A program made the position numbers and the translations under genes. Below, one piece after another: positions 1 through 8,986 of a DNA stretch of 64,000 nucleotides. This DNA is from Thiocapsa marina 5811 (lineage in GTDB: Bacteria; Pseudomonadota; Gammaproteobacteria; Chromatiales; Chromatiaceae). The notes below the pieces were generated by a model, which was given only the letters and a program-made list of their open reading frames with translations, did no database searches and was not told the origin of the DNA. Positions within the stretch are counted from its first letter, which is position 1; the number at the start of each line of letters is the position of its first letter. The stretch lies in contig NZ_AFWV01000013.1 of the NCBI RefSeq assembly GCF_000223985.1, positions 62,001 through 126,000 on the forward strand, written 5' to 3'.

Positions 1-351
1 GCCTTTAAGCGCCTGGCTCCATTCGCAGAGATCCTGTGCCGGTAGGTTTGCTTCGTCGCGACAGTCATTGCTCGGATCATTGGCATCGCCGGCTCCAACA
101 GTGGTGGTCGTCCCCGTGGTTGCATAGGCGCCGGCCTCGGCCGCACGCCGCTGCGTCGCGATGCGTGCCGCCATGTCCTCGACCAGCACTAGGGCGTGGG
201 CGCGTTGATATGACTCCATCTGTGTGGCCGTCATCTTAGCCTGGAGTCCCGCCAGGCTCAGCATACCGAACGCAATGATCACAGCGGTCACAAGGATCTC
301 GATCAGCGTGAAACCGGATTGTCGACAACCTTGGAGCGGACGATTGATCAT
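1..351 (-). CDS. pilV: Type IV pilus minor pilin PilV (3' end outside window)
   Basis: Partial gene: 117 codons run off the left edge without a stop. The N-terminus is a type III prepilin signal, a short basic leader ending in Gly13, then FTLIEIL with Glu at +5 of the mature protein and a hydrophobic helix. That helix forms the pilus or pseudopilus core after PilD cleavage and methylation. After it comes a PilV-like stretch (GLQAKMTATQMESYQRA). Its ATG overlaps the fimT stop (TAATG), so translation is probably coupled. Minor pilins such as PilV prime pilus assembly in the inner membrane. The name rests on the order pilE-fimT-pilV and the N-terminal helix only; other minor pilins look alike. 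Confidence 0.8.
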   Translation of the reverse strand, partial: MINRPLQGCRQSGFTLIEILVTAVIIAFGMLSLAGLQAKMTATQMESYQRAHALVLVEDMAARIATQRRAAEAGAYATTGTTTTVGAGDANDPSNDCRDEANLPAQDLCEWSQALKG

Positions 352-869
352 TACGGGCAACCTGTCCTCATGAGCGTCGGCTGACCGCTGAGATCGACCC
401 CGATACAGCGTTTATCCGCCGAGCTAGTCGTCTTGGATGCAAACTCGATCCCCGCGATGCTGCTGCCACGCAACCGCCCCGAGGCACGATAGATGATGCT
501 GGCCGGTCCACCGCTTATCGTCACGCCATCCAATGCATCGCCATGAATCAGGGCATGGTCGTCATCGCTCGGATCATTCGCCACCCACCCGGATTCCCAA
601 CCGATGTCGGCATCCGTTGGCGACAATGTGACATCACGATTGAGTCGGATCGCCTCTGAACGGGTTCGCCAAAGTGCCATCTGAAAACCGCCGGCCGCGG
701 CGATGGTGCGTTGCGAAGCGACGAAGTTCGAAAACGACGGCACCCCGATGCCCGTGAGGATCACCAGAATCGTCACCGCGATCATGAGCTCAAGGAGCGT
801 GAAGCCAGCGCATTGCCGGGGAGGATCGCCCGCGCTCGGACGATAAACGGCAGTATGACATTTGCACAT
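351..869 (-). CDS. fimT: Minor type IV pilin FimT/GspH-like
   Basis: 172 aa. A 22-residue basic leader ends in Gly22 and is followed by FTLLELM, with Glu27 at the +5 position, and a hydrophobic alpha1 helix. The C-terminal globular half (IIYRASGRLRG, CIGVDLSGQPTLMRTGCP) has the two cysteines and the GRLR/SGQP pattern typical of GspH/FimT pseudopilins. FimT-class minor pilins sit in the pilus-tip complex and have been linked to DNA binding in competence in some gammaproteobacteria. The ATG is supported by a GGAG about 8 nt upstream. It lies between pilE and pilV in one leftward operon. Confidence 0.88.
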   Translation of the reverse strand: MCKCHTAVYRPSAGDPPRQCAGFTLLELMIAVTILVILTGIGVPSFSNFVASQRTIAAAGGFQMALWRTRSEAIRLNRDVTLSPTDADIGWESGWVANDPSDDDHALIHGDALDGVTISGGPASIIYRASGRLRGSSIAGIEFASKTTSSADKRCIGVDLSGQPTLMRTGCP

Positions 870-896
870 GTCTATTTCTCCAAATGCCCTCGTACT

Positions 897-1331
897 TCAC
901 CAGGCATCCGCCGGAGTCTTGGCGCCGGCCTGATTGATCGTCAGGACCACACCGCCGAGATCCGCGACTTGCTGTGTGCCGACCTTCGGCGCCGCACTGA
1001 TCGTGAAGCTCGGTGGACTGACCACGATGGTGAAGGGCTCCGTGATCGTGTAGAACTTGGCGACATGCTCCGGGATCGTCGAATTCAAATCAGCGACCGA
1101 CGAGGCATATCTGCGAGCGTCCATCAGAAATTGCTGTTGCCGTTGCGCCAGATCCATCAAAAATGACTGGGCTTCGGTGCGATTGGCTCTGCGGAAATAC
1201 TCCTGATAACTCGGATAGGCTACCGCGGCCAGGATGCTGATGATGGCGACCGTGATCATGAGTTCGATCAGGGTGAAGCCGCCCCTGCGACCGGTGAGCG
1301 GGCTTGCGGGTTCTGGGGCTGCTCTGAACAT
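897..1331 (-). CDS. pilE: Type IV pilin PilE-like
   Basis: 144 aa from the ATG chosen here; an in-frame GTG nine codons upstream is possible. The leader ends GRRGG, then [18 protein letters not shown], the classic prepilin helix with Glu at +5, followed by [20 protein letters not shown] and a short globular domain typical of PilE minor pilins rather than the larger PilA. It probably belongs to the fimT-pilV-pilW-pilX-pilY1-pilE tip complex; here pilE is first, followed by fimT and pilV. It is exported through the inner membrane, cleaved by PilD and assembled by PilBCMNOP. Confidence 0.85.
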   Translation of the reverse strand: MFRAAPEPASPLTGRRGGFTLIELMITVAIISILAAVAYPSYQEYFRRANRTEAQSFLMDLAQRQQQFLMDARRYASSVADLNSTIPEHVAKFYTITEPFTIVVSPPSFTISAAPKVGTQQVADLGGVVLTINQAGAKTPADAW

Positions 1332-1612
1332 GACAGATGGCTCGGTTCTCGATCCCACGAGTACTGTCGCGGGGTCTCTTAATGGTGGAGATCACCATCC
1401 ATGGAGTTTCCGCCGAACAGGGAATCGTCGTGCGGTGAGTCCGTGAGATCGACTCCGAACCCAGGGGAGCAGGCTCGTCGGTGGAGCACAGAAGCCGATG
1501 ACCGATCCTTGACCTCGCATTGAGTATGGCCGGTCGCGCGGACTCGAGATTTCGGTCAGCTCACAAAACCGACAAAAAATGCCGGAATCTGACCATCGCG
1601 GGTTGACAAGAG
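1332..1612. other. Intergenic region upstream of pilE
   Basis: No coding sequence was recognised. The stretch should hold the leftward pilE promoter. I looked for a sigma-54 site (TGGC-N7-TTGC on the minus strand) and saw none. Confidence 0.5.
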
Positions 1613-1637
1613 GAAAAAGGGCGGGGCGTTTGCCCCG
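1613..1637 (-). terminator. Rho-independent terminator after the RND transporter gene
   Basis: Read on the minus strand, a CGGGGC stem, short loop and GCCCCG stem is followed by CC and a run of five T. It lies 64 nt downstream of the RND gene stop and before pilE, so it separates the efflux operon from the pilin operon. Confidence 0.8.
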
Positions 1638-1700
1638 TGATCCTGTGGGACTTGGCTTTCGAGACCGGCAACAGCGGATCACTGTTGTGGGAAAGCGCGG

Positions 1701-4700
1701 TCAACGATTGCTCGGGTGATTCAACTCCGAGCGATCGCCTCGGTTTTTGCTGCGCGCTGCCCTTTTGGCATCTCGTTTCTCTTCCCATTCGGTCAAGAGA
1801 TCCCACGCGACCGGGACGATAAAGAGCGTGAGAAATGTCGCCGTCGCCAGACCGGTCACGAAGGTGGAGGCCATCGAACCCCAGATGACGGAGTAACTGG
1901 GGATGCCGAGGGCCATCGGCATGAGTCCCAGCGTGGTGGTGAGGGTAGTGAGGACGATGGGTCGCAGACGCAGTCTTACGCCTTCGCGGATGGCTGCGTG
2001 GCGGTCGAGACCGTCTCGGTAGCGTTGGTTGACGAAGGCGAGCAGGACGAGGGAGTCGTTGACGACCACGCCGGTGACGCCGACCACGGCGATAAAGCTG
2101 TTGATGGTGAACAGCGACTGGGTGACGACCTTGCCGAAAACGATCCCGATGATCGAAAACATGACCGCGGAGAGGATGATCAGCGGTTGGGTGTAGGACT
2201 TGAACTGGGTTGCGAGGATCAGGTAGATCAGCAGTACGGCGAGGCCGAATGCCTGCGCGAGGCTGTCGAAGGAGCGCTGGGTTTCTTCGAACTCGCCGCC
2301 GAAAATCAGCGTAGCCCCCGGGTAGAGGGTGCGTAGCTCCGGAAACTGAGCACGCACCCAGGCCGTGACCTGGGCGGAGGAGATGGGTGCGCCGGAGCGG
2401 ATATTCGCGGTGACGGTCAGGCTGCGTTGGCGTTGATAGCGTTTGAGCTCGCCGGGCTGGACCTCGGCGATGGGCTGGACGATGTCGCGCAGCAAGACCG
2501 GCCCGGAGGGGTGCTCGAGGACGGGTATATCGAGCGCGGCTTCGGGCGCATCCAGGTAGGCGGGGTCGACGCGGAGCTTGAGGTCGACCTCCTCGTCGCT
2601 CAGACGGTATTTACCGATGTAGCGCCCGTCCAGGACCGACGCGGCCATGCGCGCGGCATCGCCCGCGGTGAGGTCGAGCTCGCGGGCACGTGACTCGTCG
2701 ACCGCAAGCCGAAAGACCCGCGAGGGGATGCCGCGATCGTCTTGAAGATCAATGAGGTCGGGGCCGAATTCGGGATGGTCCCGCAAGCGCTGCAACAAGT
2801 CCGCACTCATGCCCCGCACGGCCGTTTCGCTCGATCCGGCGATCTGGATGTTGACGTCCTTTCCGGTGGGTGGACCGTCTTTCTCGGCTCGGACGCGGAT
2901 TCTGACTCCGGGCTCGGCGAACTGCTCGATCAGGCGCTCGCGCATCCGGTCGAGGTGGTCCAGCGGGTCGTCGAAGGCTTGATCGGCCTTGCTCGGCAGC
3001 GCGACCATGACCGTGCCCAGATGTCGGCCCAGCTCGTCCTCGTAGTCCTCGCTGACGGTGAAGCCGGCAAAGCCCGCAGCGGAGCGTGCGTAGCCGGGGC
3101 CGTCGGCCATGATGAAGCGAGCGACCGCCTTCACGCGTTCGTGAGTCTGCTCGATCGGCGTCTCGGGCGCGCCTTCGACGAAGGCATAGTAGGTGGAATA
3201 GTCGTCCGGGAAGAACTGGATGCGCACCAAGGGCGCAATGCCGGCGATCGAGACGCCGAGGACGGCGAGGGCCGTCAGGAAGGCGACGAGCACCACCGAG
3301 AGGCTCAGCACCCGAAAGCCCATGGTGACCCGGATCAGCCGCTCGGTCATGTCCCGGAGAAGCCGCATCAAGCGGTTCTCACGCTCGCCCTGAACCGCAC
3401 CTGAGCCAGTCGCGTTCGCCTTGGGGCGCGGTCCGAAATCAAGGTAGTGCAGGGGCAGGATCAACAAGCACTCGAACAGCGAAGCGACGATGGCAAAGCT
3501 CACCGCCTTGGGGATGAGCGCGAAGAACTCGCCCGTCGAGCCGGTCATGATGAGCATCGGCAGAAAGGCCGCGACCGTCGTGGCGGTCGCGGAGATCACC
3601 GGCCAGGCGACCTCTGCGGTGCCCTCCACGATCGCCTGCTCGATCGGCTCGCCGTCTTGGACATGCCGGTAGATGTTCTCCACCACGACGATGGCGTCGT
3701 CGACGATGATCCCGGAGACCAGCACGAAGCTGAAGAGGGTGAACTCGTTGAGCGAGTTGCCGGTCAGCTGCATCATCACCGCGGTGACCATGAAGGAGAA
3801 GGGAATCCCTACGGTGACCAGGCCGGCGTTGCGTATCCCCATGAAGTACCAGAGGATCAGGCTGACCAGCAGGACCCCGACGATCATGTTCCAGCCGAGG
3901 GTCTGGATCGATTCCTTGATGTAGGTTGTCGAGTCCAGCGTGAGGACCACCTCGATCCCTTCCTGCTCGAGAAGGGGCGCGACCTCCTCGAGGATTGCCT
4001 CGGCCGCGGCGTAGATCTCCATCGCATTGCCGTCCTCGGCCTTGAGCAGCCGCAGTGCGACGCCGTCCTTCCCGTCGGCGGAGGTAACGACGCTCGGGGT
4101 GCGATAGCCGAGGCCGGCATCGGAGATCAGGTCGTCGACGGTCACGAACGAGCCATCGGCGTCGCGGCGTACCACGGTCGCGACGACTTGATCGCGCGTG
4201 CGGAAGCGTTCGTCCACGCGCACCACGTACTCGCCGGTGCCGTCGTTGAAGTCGCCGGCCGGGAGGGTGACGTTGGCGTCCTGCAGGGCCGCGGCGACCT
4301 GATCCAGGCTCACCCCGTGCGACTTGAGCTTCCAGGGATCGAGAAAGATGTGGAACTCGCGACGCTGCTCCCCGTCGAGCTTCACCTCGGTGACCCCGGG
4401 GATCTGGGCCGTACGAATCTGCAATTCCTTCGCGATCAGGGACAATGCGCGGTTGGAGCGATCGCCGACGAGGTTGACCGCGACAACGGGCAGCCAGAAG
4501 GAGGTGCGGATCAGGTCGAAGCGCGGCGGGTCGACACCTTCGGGAAGCCGCTCGAGGATACTGAGCACGCGAAAGCGCAGCTCGTCGTAAAGAGCGCCGT
4601 AATCGGTATCGTCGCGAAATTTCACGACCAGGGTCGAGCGCTCGCGCACCGAGTTGGCGCGGATAAACTCGACGTGCTCCAGCCCGTCGAGCGCCAGCTC

Positions 4701-4904
4701 GATCTCGCGCGTCACCAGGGCTTCCACATCGCGCGGAGAGGCGCCCGGATAGACCGTGGTAATGACGACCTTGCCGAAGTTGACCTCGGGATAGCGCTCG
4801 GTCGGCAGGGCATCGAGCGCGAAGACGCCCGCGACAATCATGAGCACGAACAGCAGGTTGAAGAGCACCCGCTGGCGTAGCGTGAAGCCGACGACGGCGC
4901 GCAC
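1701..4904 (-). CDS. RND-family efflux transporter permease (AcrB/HAE1-like)
   Basis: 1067 aa, the usual length for an inner-membrane RND pump. The first transmembrane helix is near residue 10-30, then the porter domain, TM2-6 near 335-500 and a second half after about 520. The proton-relay signature in TM4 is visible as GIIVDDAIVVVENIYRH, with the adjacent Asp pair of proton-driven pumps. The second repeat has VTGVVVNDSLVLLAFVN, which lacks the acid pair, as in AcrB. It should exchange protons for lipophilic or amphiphilic substrates; the substrate cannot be told from sequence. It starts with GTG three bases after the adaptor stop, forming a two-gene operon with it. No outer-membrane factor gene is nearby, so a TolC-like partner must be encoded elsewhere. 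Confidence 0.93.
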   Translation of the reverse strand: MRAVVGFTLRQRVLFNLLFVLMIVAGVFALDALPTERYPEVNFGKVVITTVYPGASPRDVEALVTREIELALDGLEHVEFIRANSVRERSTLVVKFRDDTDYGALYDELRFRVLSILERLPEGVDPPRFDLIRTSFWLPVVAVNLVGDRSNRALSLIAKELQIRTAQIPGVTEVKLDGEQRREFHIFLDPWKLKSHGVSLDQVAAALQDANVTLPAGDFNDGTGEYVVRVDERFRTRDQVVATVVRRDADGSFVTVDDLISDAGLGYRTPSVVTSADGKDGVALRLLKAEDGNAMEIYAAAEAILEEVAPLLEQEGIEVVLTLDSTTYIKESIQTLGWNMIVGVLLVSLILWYFMGIRNAGLVTVGIPFSFMVTAVMMQLTGNSLNEFTLFSFVLVSGIIVDDAIVVVENIYRHVQDGEPIEQAIVEGTAEVAWPVISATATTVAAFLPMLIMTGSTGEFFALIPKAVSFAIVASLFECLLILPLHYLDFGPRPKANATGSGAVQGERENRLMRLLRDMTERLIRVTMGFRVLSLSVVLVAFLTALAVLGVSIAGIAPLVRIQFFPDDYSTYYAFVEGAPETPIEQTHERVKAVARFIMADGPGYARSAAGFAGFTVSEDYEDELGRHLGTVMVALPSKADQAFDDPLDHLDRMRERLIEQFAEPGVRIRVRAEKDGPPTGKDVNIQIAGSSETAVRGMSADLLQRLRDHPEFGPDLIDLQDDRGIPSRVFRLAVDESRARELDLTAGDAARMAASVLDGRYIGKYRLSDEEVDLKLRVDPAYLDAPEAALDIPVLEHPSGPVLLRDIVQPIAEVQPGELKRYQRQRSLTVTANIRSGAPISSAQVTAWVRAQFPELRTLYPGATLIFGGEFEETQRSFDSLAQAFGLAVLLIYLILATQFKSYTQPLIILSAVMFSIIGIVFGKVVTQSLFTINSFIAVVGVTGVVVNDSLVLLAFVNQRYRDGLDRHAAIREGVRLRLRPIVLTTLTTTLGLMPMALGIPSYSVIWGSMASTFVTGLATATFLTLFIVPVAWDLLTEWEEKRDAKRAARSKNRGDRSELNHPSNR

Positions 4905-4907
4905 GCG

Positions 4908-5933
4908 TCAGCGACTCCCGCCCACGCGCACCCGATCCCCGGGCTTCAGCCCCGGGGCCGTCACCCGAATAAGGTCCGGGTTCAGTGCATCGGGTCCAAG
5001 CGTCAGCGCCGAGACCCGCTCGCCGCTCTCGCGAATGACCCAGGATTCCTCGTAGCTCGAGTCGAGCGCCGAGGGCGGCAAACTGACGGCGCCCGTAGCC
5101 TCGGGCAGACGCAGGCGCAGGCGCACGCGCAGCCCGCCGCGCGCGGGCTCCAGCGCTTCGGTCAGGGCCAGCTCGACGGCGATCTTGCGGGTCTCCGGAT
5201 CGAACCCGGGGTTGACGCGGTGGATGCGCGCCCGGACCGCGTCGTCGGCCGTGTCGCCGACGTCCAGGACCTCCAAGGCGAGATCCGAGCGTGTCTGCTC
5301 GAGAGCACTGAACTGCTCGGGGGTCAAGGCGAAGGGGACCAAGAGGGTGGAGAAGTCCGCCGCGCGACCGACCGTCTCGCCGCCGCGGACCCATTGTCCG
5401 AGCTCGACACTGCGTGCGGTGACCGACCAACCGACAGGCGCGGAGATGGTCGCACGCGCCAAACGCTCTTCGAGCATGCGCCGTTTGACATCCAGCGCCC
5501 TCAAGGCGTGACTGTTGTCGCGCAGCGATTGCTCGAGCGTGTCCAATTGGGAGGCCGAAGCGCTGTTTTGGCGCACCAGCTCCCGAAATCGGGTGACCTC
5601 GCGTTGATCGTATTCGATCTGCGAGCGCAGGCGCTCCTCTTGGACGTCGATCTCCTCGAGATCGAGCTGAAGGAAGGTCGTGTCCAGTTGAACGAAGCGC
5701 CCGCTTTCGTCGATCCGGTCGCCGATATCGGCGAAGAGCGCTTGGACCCGCCCGTCCGTCTCTGCGACCAAGGGTGCCTCCGCGAGGGCGCGGGTGAACC
5801 CGACAAGCGCGACCTCGCGCATCGCGGGGACCGCCGTGACCAAGGCAGGCTCTGGGGCGTCGGCGGCGGCGACGCCCTCGAAGACGGCGATCGACAGCCA
5901 AGCCGCGGAGGCAGTGAGTCGAAGAAAACTCAT
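4908..5933 (-). CDS. RND efflux periplasmic adaptor (membrane fusion protein)
   Basis: 341 aa from ATG 5933. The N-terminus (FLRLTASAAWLSIAV, ending at AAADAPEP) is a signal peptide or membrane anchor. It is followed by a lipoyl-like half (ETDGRVQALFADIGDRID), a helical hairpin (about residues 80-150, rich in E/R/Q heptads), the second lipoyl half (TISAPVGWSVTARSVELGQWV) and a beta-barrel domain (RVNPGFDPETRKIAVELAL). This is the HlyD/AcrA layout that links the RND pump to an outer-membrane channel. The start is not certain: the stronger ribosome-binding site lies upstream at a different-frame ATG whose 32-codon ORF ends in ATGA on this start (see the leader ORF). Confidence 0.88.
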   Translation of the reverse strand: MSFLRLTASAAWLSIAVFEGVAAADAPEPALVTAVPAMREVALVGFTRALAEAPLVAETDGRVQALFADIGDRIDESGRFVQLDTTFLQLDLEEIDVQEERLRSQIEYDQREVTRFRELVRQNSASASQLDTLEQSLRDNSHALRALDVKRRMLEERLARATISAPVGWSVTARSVELGQWVRGGETVGRAADFSTLLVPFALTPEQFSALEQTRSDLALEVLDVGDTADDAVRARIHRVNPGFDPETRKIAVELALTEALEPARGGLRVRLRLRLPEATGAVSLPPSALDSSYEESWVIRESGERVSALTLGPDALNPDLIRVTAPGLKPGDRVRVGGSR

Positions 5934-6028
5934 GAGAAACGAGGTCTTTGCCGAGTCTGTTGCCTCGGTTCCCGGTTCGGCCTCGCGCTCGGCAGAGGAT
6001 TGCGGGGGGGCGGGTCCAGTTCGCGCAT
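5930..6028 (-). CDS. Possible 32-codon leader ORF before the efflux adaptor
   Basis: An ATG preceded by GGAGAG with 8 nt spacing opens a 32-residue, Pro/Arg-rich reading frame (MRELDPPPRNPLPSARPNRE...). Its TGA overlaps the ATG of the adaptor gene (ATGA). The adaptor itself has no good ribosome-binding site. Either this is a leader peptide that couples translation of the efflux operon, or it is the true N-terminus of the adaptor split by an indel in the C7 run (positions 6004-6010, G on the plus strand). The sequence alone cannot decide. Confidence 0.4.
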   Translation of the reverse strand: MRELDPPPRNPLPSARPNREPRQQTRQRPRFS

Positions 6029-6217
6029 GATTAGCTCTCTCCAATCTTTGGACGCCACGATGCCGAGGGCCTGACGATCGGATCGCGTTCGACGCCCGAT
6101 CCAGCACGGCCGGTTCGAAGAGCCCTAGTGTACAATCGCTCCCGACAAAAATGATGAAGAGACTTGCTGCACCCGGGCGACATCTGCGTCGACCGGGCGA
6201 GGCGGGCGGAGGTGCAG

Positions 6218-8872
6218 GTGAACCGAAAGTCCGATAGCTCGACGCCGGGGTCCGGAGGGATTCGACCTTTCCAAAAGCCCGCGGAAAATCGCGAGATGCT
6301 CGACTCCGGCGCGCGCTTGGGTCTCGAGGGAGATCTGCGCTCCGATCCGCCGCATGCACCGCCGAGGGACGGGAAGCGCTCGGCACGCGCAGCACGGACC
6401 AAGCATCGCGGCGACCGCCGGGTTGCGCGGCGTCGCCGCTCCGTTTTCGGTTGGTTTACGGGCTTTCTCGCGGTCTTGGGTGCGCCCCTTCAACTCCTTG
6501 CCTTGGGTCTCCTCGGGGCAGGTGTTTTCGTGTCGGTCCATGCCCCGGAGCTTCCGAGCGTCGAGAGTCTCACTCAGGTCCAATTCGAGGAGCCGCTGCG
6601 TGTCTACAGCAGCGACGGCGGCCTGATCGCGGAGTTCGGCGTCGAGCGGCGCCGTCCGGTGGCCTACGAAGACATCCCGCCGCTGGTGATCAATGCCTTC
6701 CTCGCGACCGAGGATGCCCGCTTCTTCGAGCATGGCGGGGTCGATGCGATCGGCATCGGTCGTGCCTTGCTGAGCTTCGTTTCCACCGGCACCAAGGCGC
6801 AAGGCGGAAGCACCATCACCATGCAGGTGACGCGTAACTTCCTGCTCAGCTCCGAGAAGACCTTCCAACGCAAGCTCGCAGAGGTCTTGCTCACGCTCCA
6901 GGTCGAACGGACCCTGACAAAGGATCAGATCCTCGATCTCTATCTGAATCAGATCTTTTTCGGCCACCGTGCCTACGGCATCTCGGCCGCGGCCGCGCTC
7001 TACTACGACAAGGATCTCGACGCGCTCACCCCCGCCGAGGCGGCGATGTTGGCAGGTATCCCGAAGGCGCCCTCCAGCAACAACCCCGTCACCAATCCGG
7101 AACGGGCGCTCGAACGACGCAACTACATCCTCTCGCGCATGCTCGAGCTCGGTCAGATCGACCGGGAGGAGTACGAGATTGCGGTCTTGACACCCGACAT
7201 GGCCCGCTTGCATCGGCGTCAACCGGATCTCGATGCAGGTTACATCGCGGAGATGGCCCGTCAGACCGTTGTTCAACATTACGGCGAGGAGGCGCTCAGT
7301 CAGGGCCTTCGGGTTACCACGACGGTCGATTCACGTTTGCAGAGCGCCGCACAGGCGGCGGTGCGCCGGGCCTTGCGCGATTACGATCGACGCCACGGCT
7401 ATCGCGGCGCCGAGGCGAAGATCGACCTCGACGGCGCGACGGAGGCCGACATGGACGCCTATCTCGAGAGCGTCATCGGGATCCCGGACTTGACGCCGGG
7501 GCTGGTGACACGCGCCTCCGCCGGCGAGGCGGAGGTCTATATCGGCTCCGGGCGCCGCGTCGAGCTGGGCCTCAAACAGGTTGCCTGGGCGCAGGAGTTC
7601 CGCAATGCGAATTGGCGCGGCCCCCGACCGCGGCGGGTGACGGATGTCCTTGCGGTCGGGGACCTCGTTCGACTCCACAATGAGGGGCCGGGCAAGGACG
7701 GCGAGGGGCGTTGGGAGCTCGGGCAGCTACCGAGTGTCGCGGGGGCATTGGTCTCGATCGCGCCGCAGGACGGCGCGGTGCGTGCCTTGGTCGGGGGCTA
7801 TTCGTTCAACGCGAGCAAGTTCAACCGAGCGGTCGATATGCGCCGTCAGCCGGGCTCGAGCTTCAAGCCATTCGTCTATGCCGCCGCCCTGCATGAGGGT
7901 TGGACGCCGGCGAGTTTGATCAAGGACGAGACGGTGAAGCTGATCGGCGAGCAAGATTGGAACCCGCGCAATTCCGATCGCAAGGAAATGGGGCCGATCC
8001 GGATGCGGCGTGCCCTTGCGCTCTCGCGCAACCTGGCCGCCATCAATCTGCTGCAAAGCGTCGGTTTGGAGGATGCGCAGAACTACATCCGTGCCTTCGG
8101 ATTTGACCTGGACGCCATGCCTTTGGGTCTCTCCATGGCCTTGGGAACCGGCGAGATGTCGCCGATGAAGCTGGCTGAAGGCTATGCCGTTTTTGCCAAC
8201 GGCGGCTACCATGTGACGCCCTATTTCATCCAACGCATCGAGACCGGCGACGGGCGGATCCTCTTCGAGTCGCGAGCGCCGCGATCCTGCTCCGAGTGTT
8301 GGTACCGCTACGGCGATGAACCGGCCCTGGTGCAGGGCACGCAGACCGGCGCCGACGCGCCGCAGGTCATCGACCCGAGGATTGCCTATCAGATCACCTC
8401 GCTGTTGCGAGAGGTTGTCGAGGCCGGAACGGGAACACGCGCCAAGAAGCTGAAGCGCGAGGACATTGTGGGCAAGACGGGTACGACGAACGACGTGCGC
8501 GACTCCTGGTTTGCCGGCTACCAGGCCGACTTCGTGACGATCGCCTGGATGGGCTTCGATGACTTCGAGAAGCTCGGCCGCGGCGAGGAGGGCGGTCGGG
8601 CCGCGCTCGGGATGTGGGTTGATTTCATGGGCACCGCACTCGAGAACCTCCCGATCGCGCAGCTCGATCCGCCTCCCGGCATGGTACAGGTGCGTGTCGA
8701 CCCGACCCGTGGCACCGAGACCAAGGCAAAAAGCGGTATCCTCGAGATGGTCAACGAGGAATTCAGCAATGCGCTTCTCGGCCCCGAGCCGGTCAGGGTC
8801 GCGGGCCCGACCAGAAAGGCCGATACCTCCGTGCGTCGATCCGCGCCCCGGGTGATGGACGACCTCTTCTAG
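6218..8872 (+). CDS. mrcA: Penicillin-binding protein 1A (bifunctional murein synthase)
   Basis: 884 aa from GTG 6218, chosen because GGAGG lies 5 nt upstream; a TTG 54 nt earlier is in frame but poorly supported. Order: a basic cytoplasmic tail of about 75 residues, one TM segment near 80-105, a GT51 glycosyltransferase domain with the catalytic EDARFFEHGGVD near residue 165 and GGSTITMQ, a PBP1A-type OB insert, then the transpeptidase with SSFK (Ser547), SRNLAAINLL and KTGTT (about 753). It polymerises lipid II and crosslinks peptidoglycan at the inner membrane. The basic N-terminal tail is longer than in E. coli. The gene stands alone, with a type A repeat following its stop. Confidence 0.95.
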   Translation: MNRKSDSSTPGSGGIRPFQKPAENREMLDSGARLGLEGDLRSDPPHAPPRDGKRSARAARTKHRGDRRVARRRRSVFGWFTGFLAVLGAPLQLLALGLLGAGVFVSVHAPELPSVESLTQVQFEEPLRVYSSDGGLIAEFGVERRRPVAYEDIPPLVINAFLATEDARFFEHGGVDAIGIGRALLSFVSTGTKAQGGSTITMQVTRNFLLSSEKTFQRKLAEVLLTLQVERTLTKDQILDLYLNQIFFGHRAYGISAAAALYYDKDLDALTPAEAAMLAGIPKAPSSNNPVTNPERALERRNYILSRMLELGQIDREEYEIAVLTPDMARLHRRQPDLDAGYIAEMARQTVVQHYGEEALSQGLRVTTTVDSRLQSAAQAAVRRALRDYDRRHGYRGAEAKIDLDGATEADMDAYLESVIGIPDLTPGLVTRASAGEAEVYIGSGRRVELGLKQVAWAQEFRNANWRGPRPRRVTDVLAVGDLVRLHNEGPGKDGEGRWELGQLPSVAGALVSIAPQDGAVRALVGGYSFNASKFNRAVDMRRQPGSSFKPFVYAAALHEGWTPASLIKDETVKLIGEQDWNPRNSDRKEMGPIRMRRALALSRNLAAINLLQSVGLEDAQNYIRAFGFDLDAMPLGLSMALGTGEMSPMKLAEGYAVFANGGYHVTPYFIQRIETGDGRILFESRAPRSCSECWYRYGDEPALVQGTQTGADAPQVIDPRIAYQITSLLREVVEAGTGTRAKKLKREDIVGKTGTTNDVRDSWFAGYQADFVTIAWMGFDDFEKLGRGEEGGRAALGMWVDFMGTALENLPIAQLDPPPGMVQVRVDPTRGTETKAKSGILEMVNEEFSNALLGPEPVRVAGPTRKADTSVRRSAPRVMDDLF

Positions 8873-8875
8873 ACC

Positions 8876-8978
8876 TAAACCGCGTCTCGAGTGATAGGGT
8901 CGTTCGGCTGTTTGACGAACGGGTACCGAACCCAATGAAGCTCGTGCGATCCAAGCATGTCCCTCCTGACGCGGTTCA
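8876..8978 (+). repeat. TAAACCGCG-family repeat, type A, solo and divergent
   Basis: Starts TAAACCGCGTCTC and ends CGCGGTTCA, with an internal GCATGTCC before the right end, as in other type A units. At 103 bp it is about 20 bp longer than the rest, so it carries an internal insertion. It fills the gap between convergent mrcA and the DUF6279 lipoprotein gene. Confidence 0.75.
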
Positions 8979-8986
8979 ATGCTGGT

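Noticed and set aside
1603-1608. TTGACA as a rightward promoter -35
   Set aside because: No -10 at suitable distance and no rightward gene; it lies next to the leftward terminator.
3439-5901. An 820-codon open frame antisense or frame-shifted to the efflux genes, and a 477-codon frame on the plus strand
   Set aside because: Arg/Gly-rich or Asp/His-rich translations with no known domain, fully inside confident RND and adaptor genes; products of high GC content.
6131-6136. TACAAT as the mrcA promoter -10
   Set aside because: No recognisable -35 at 16-18 bp upstream, so it was not listed as a feature.
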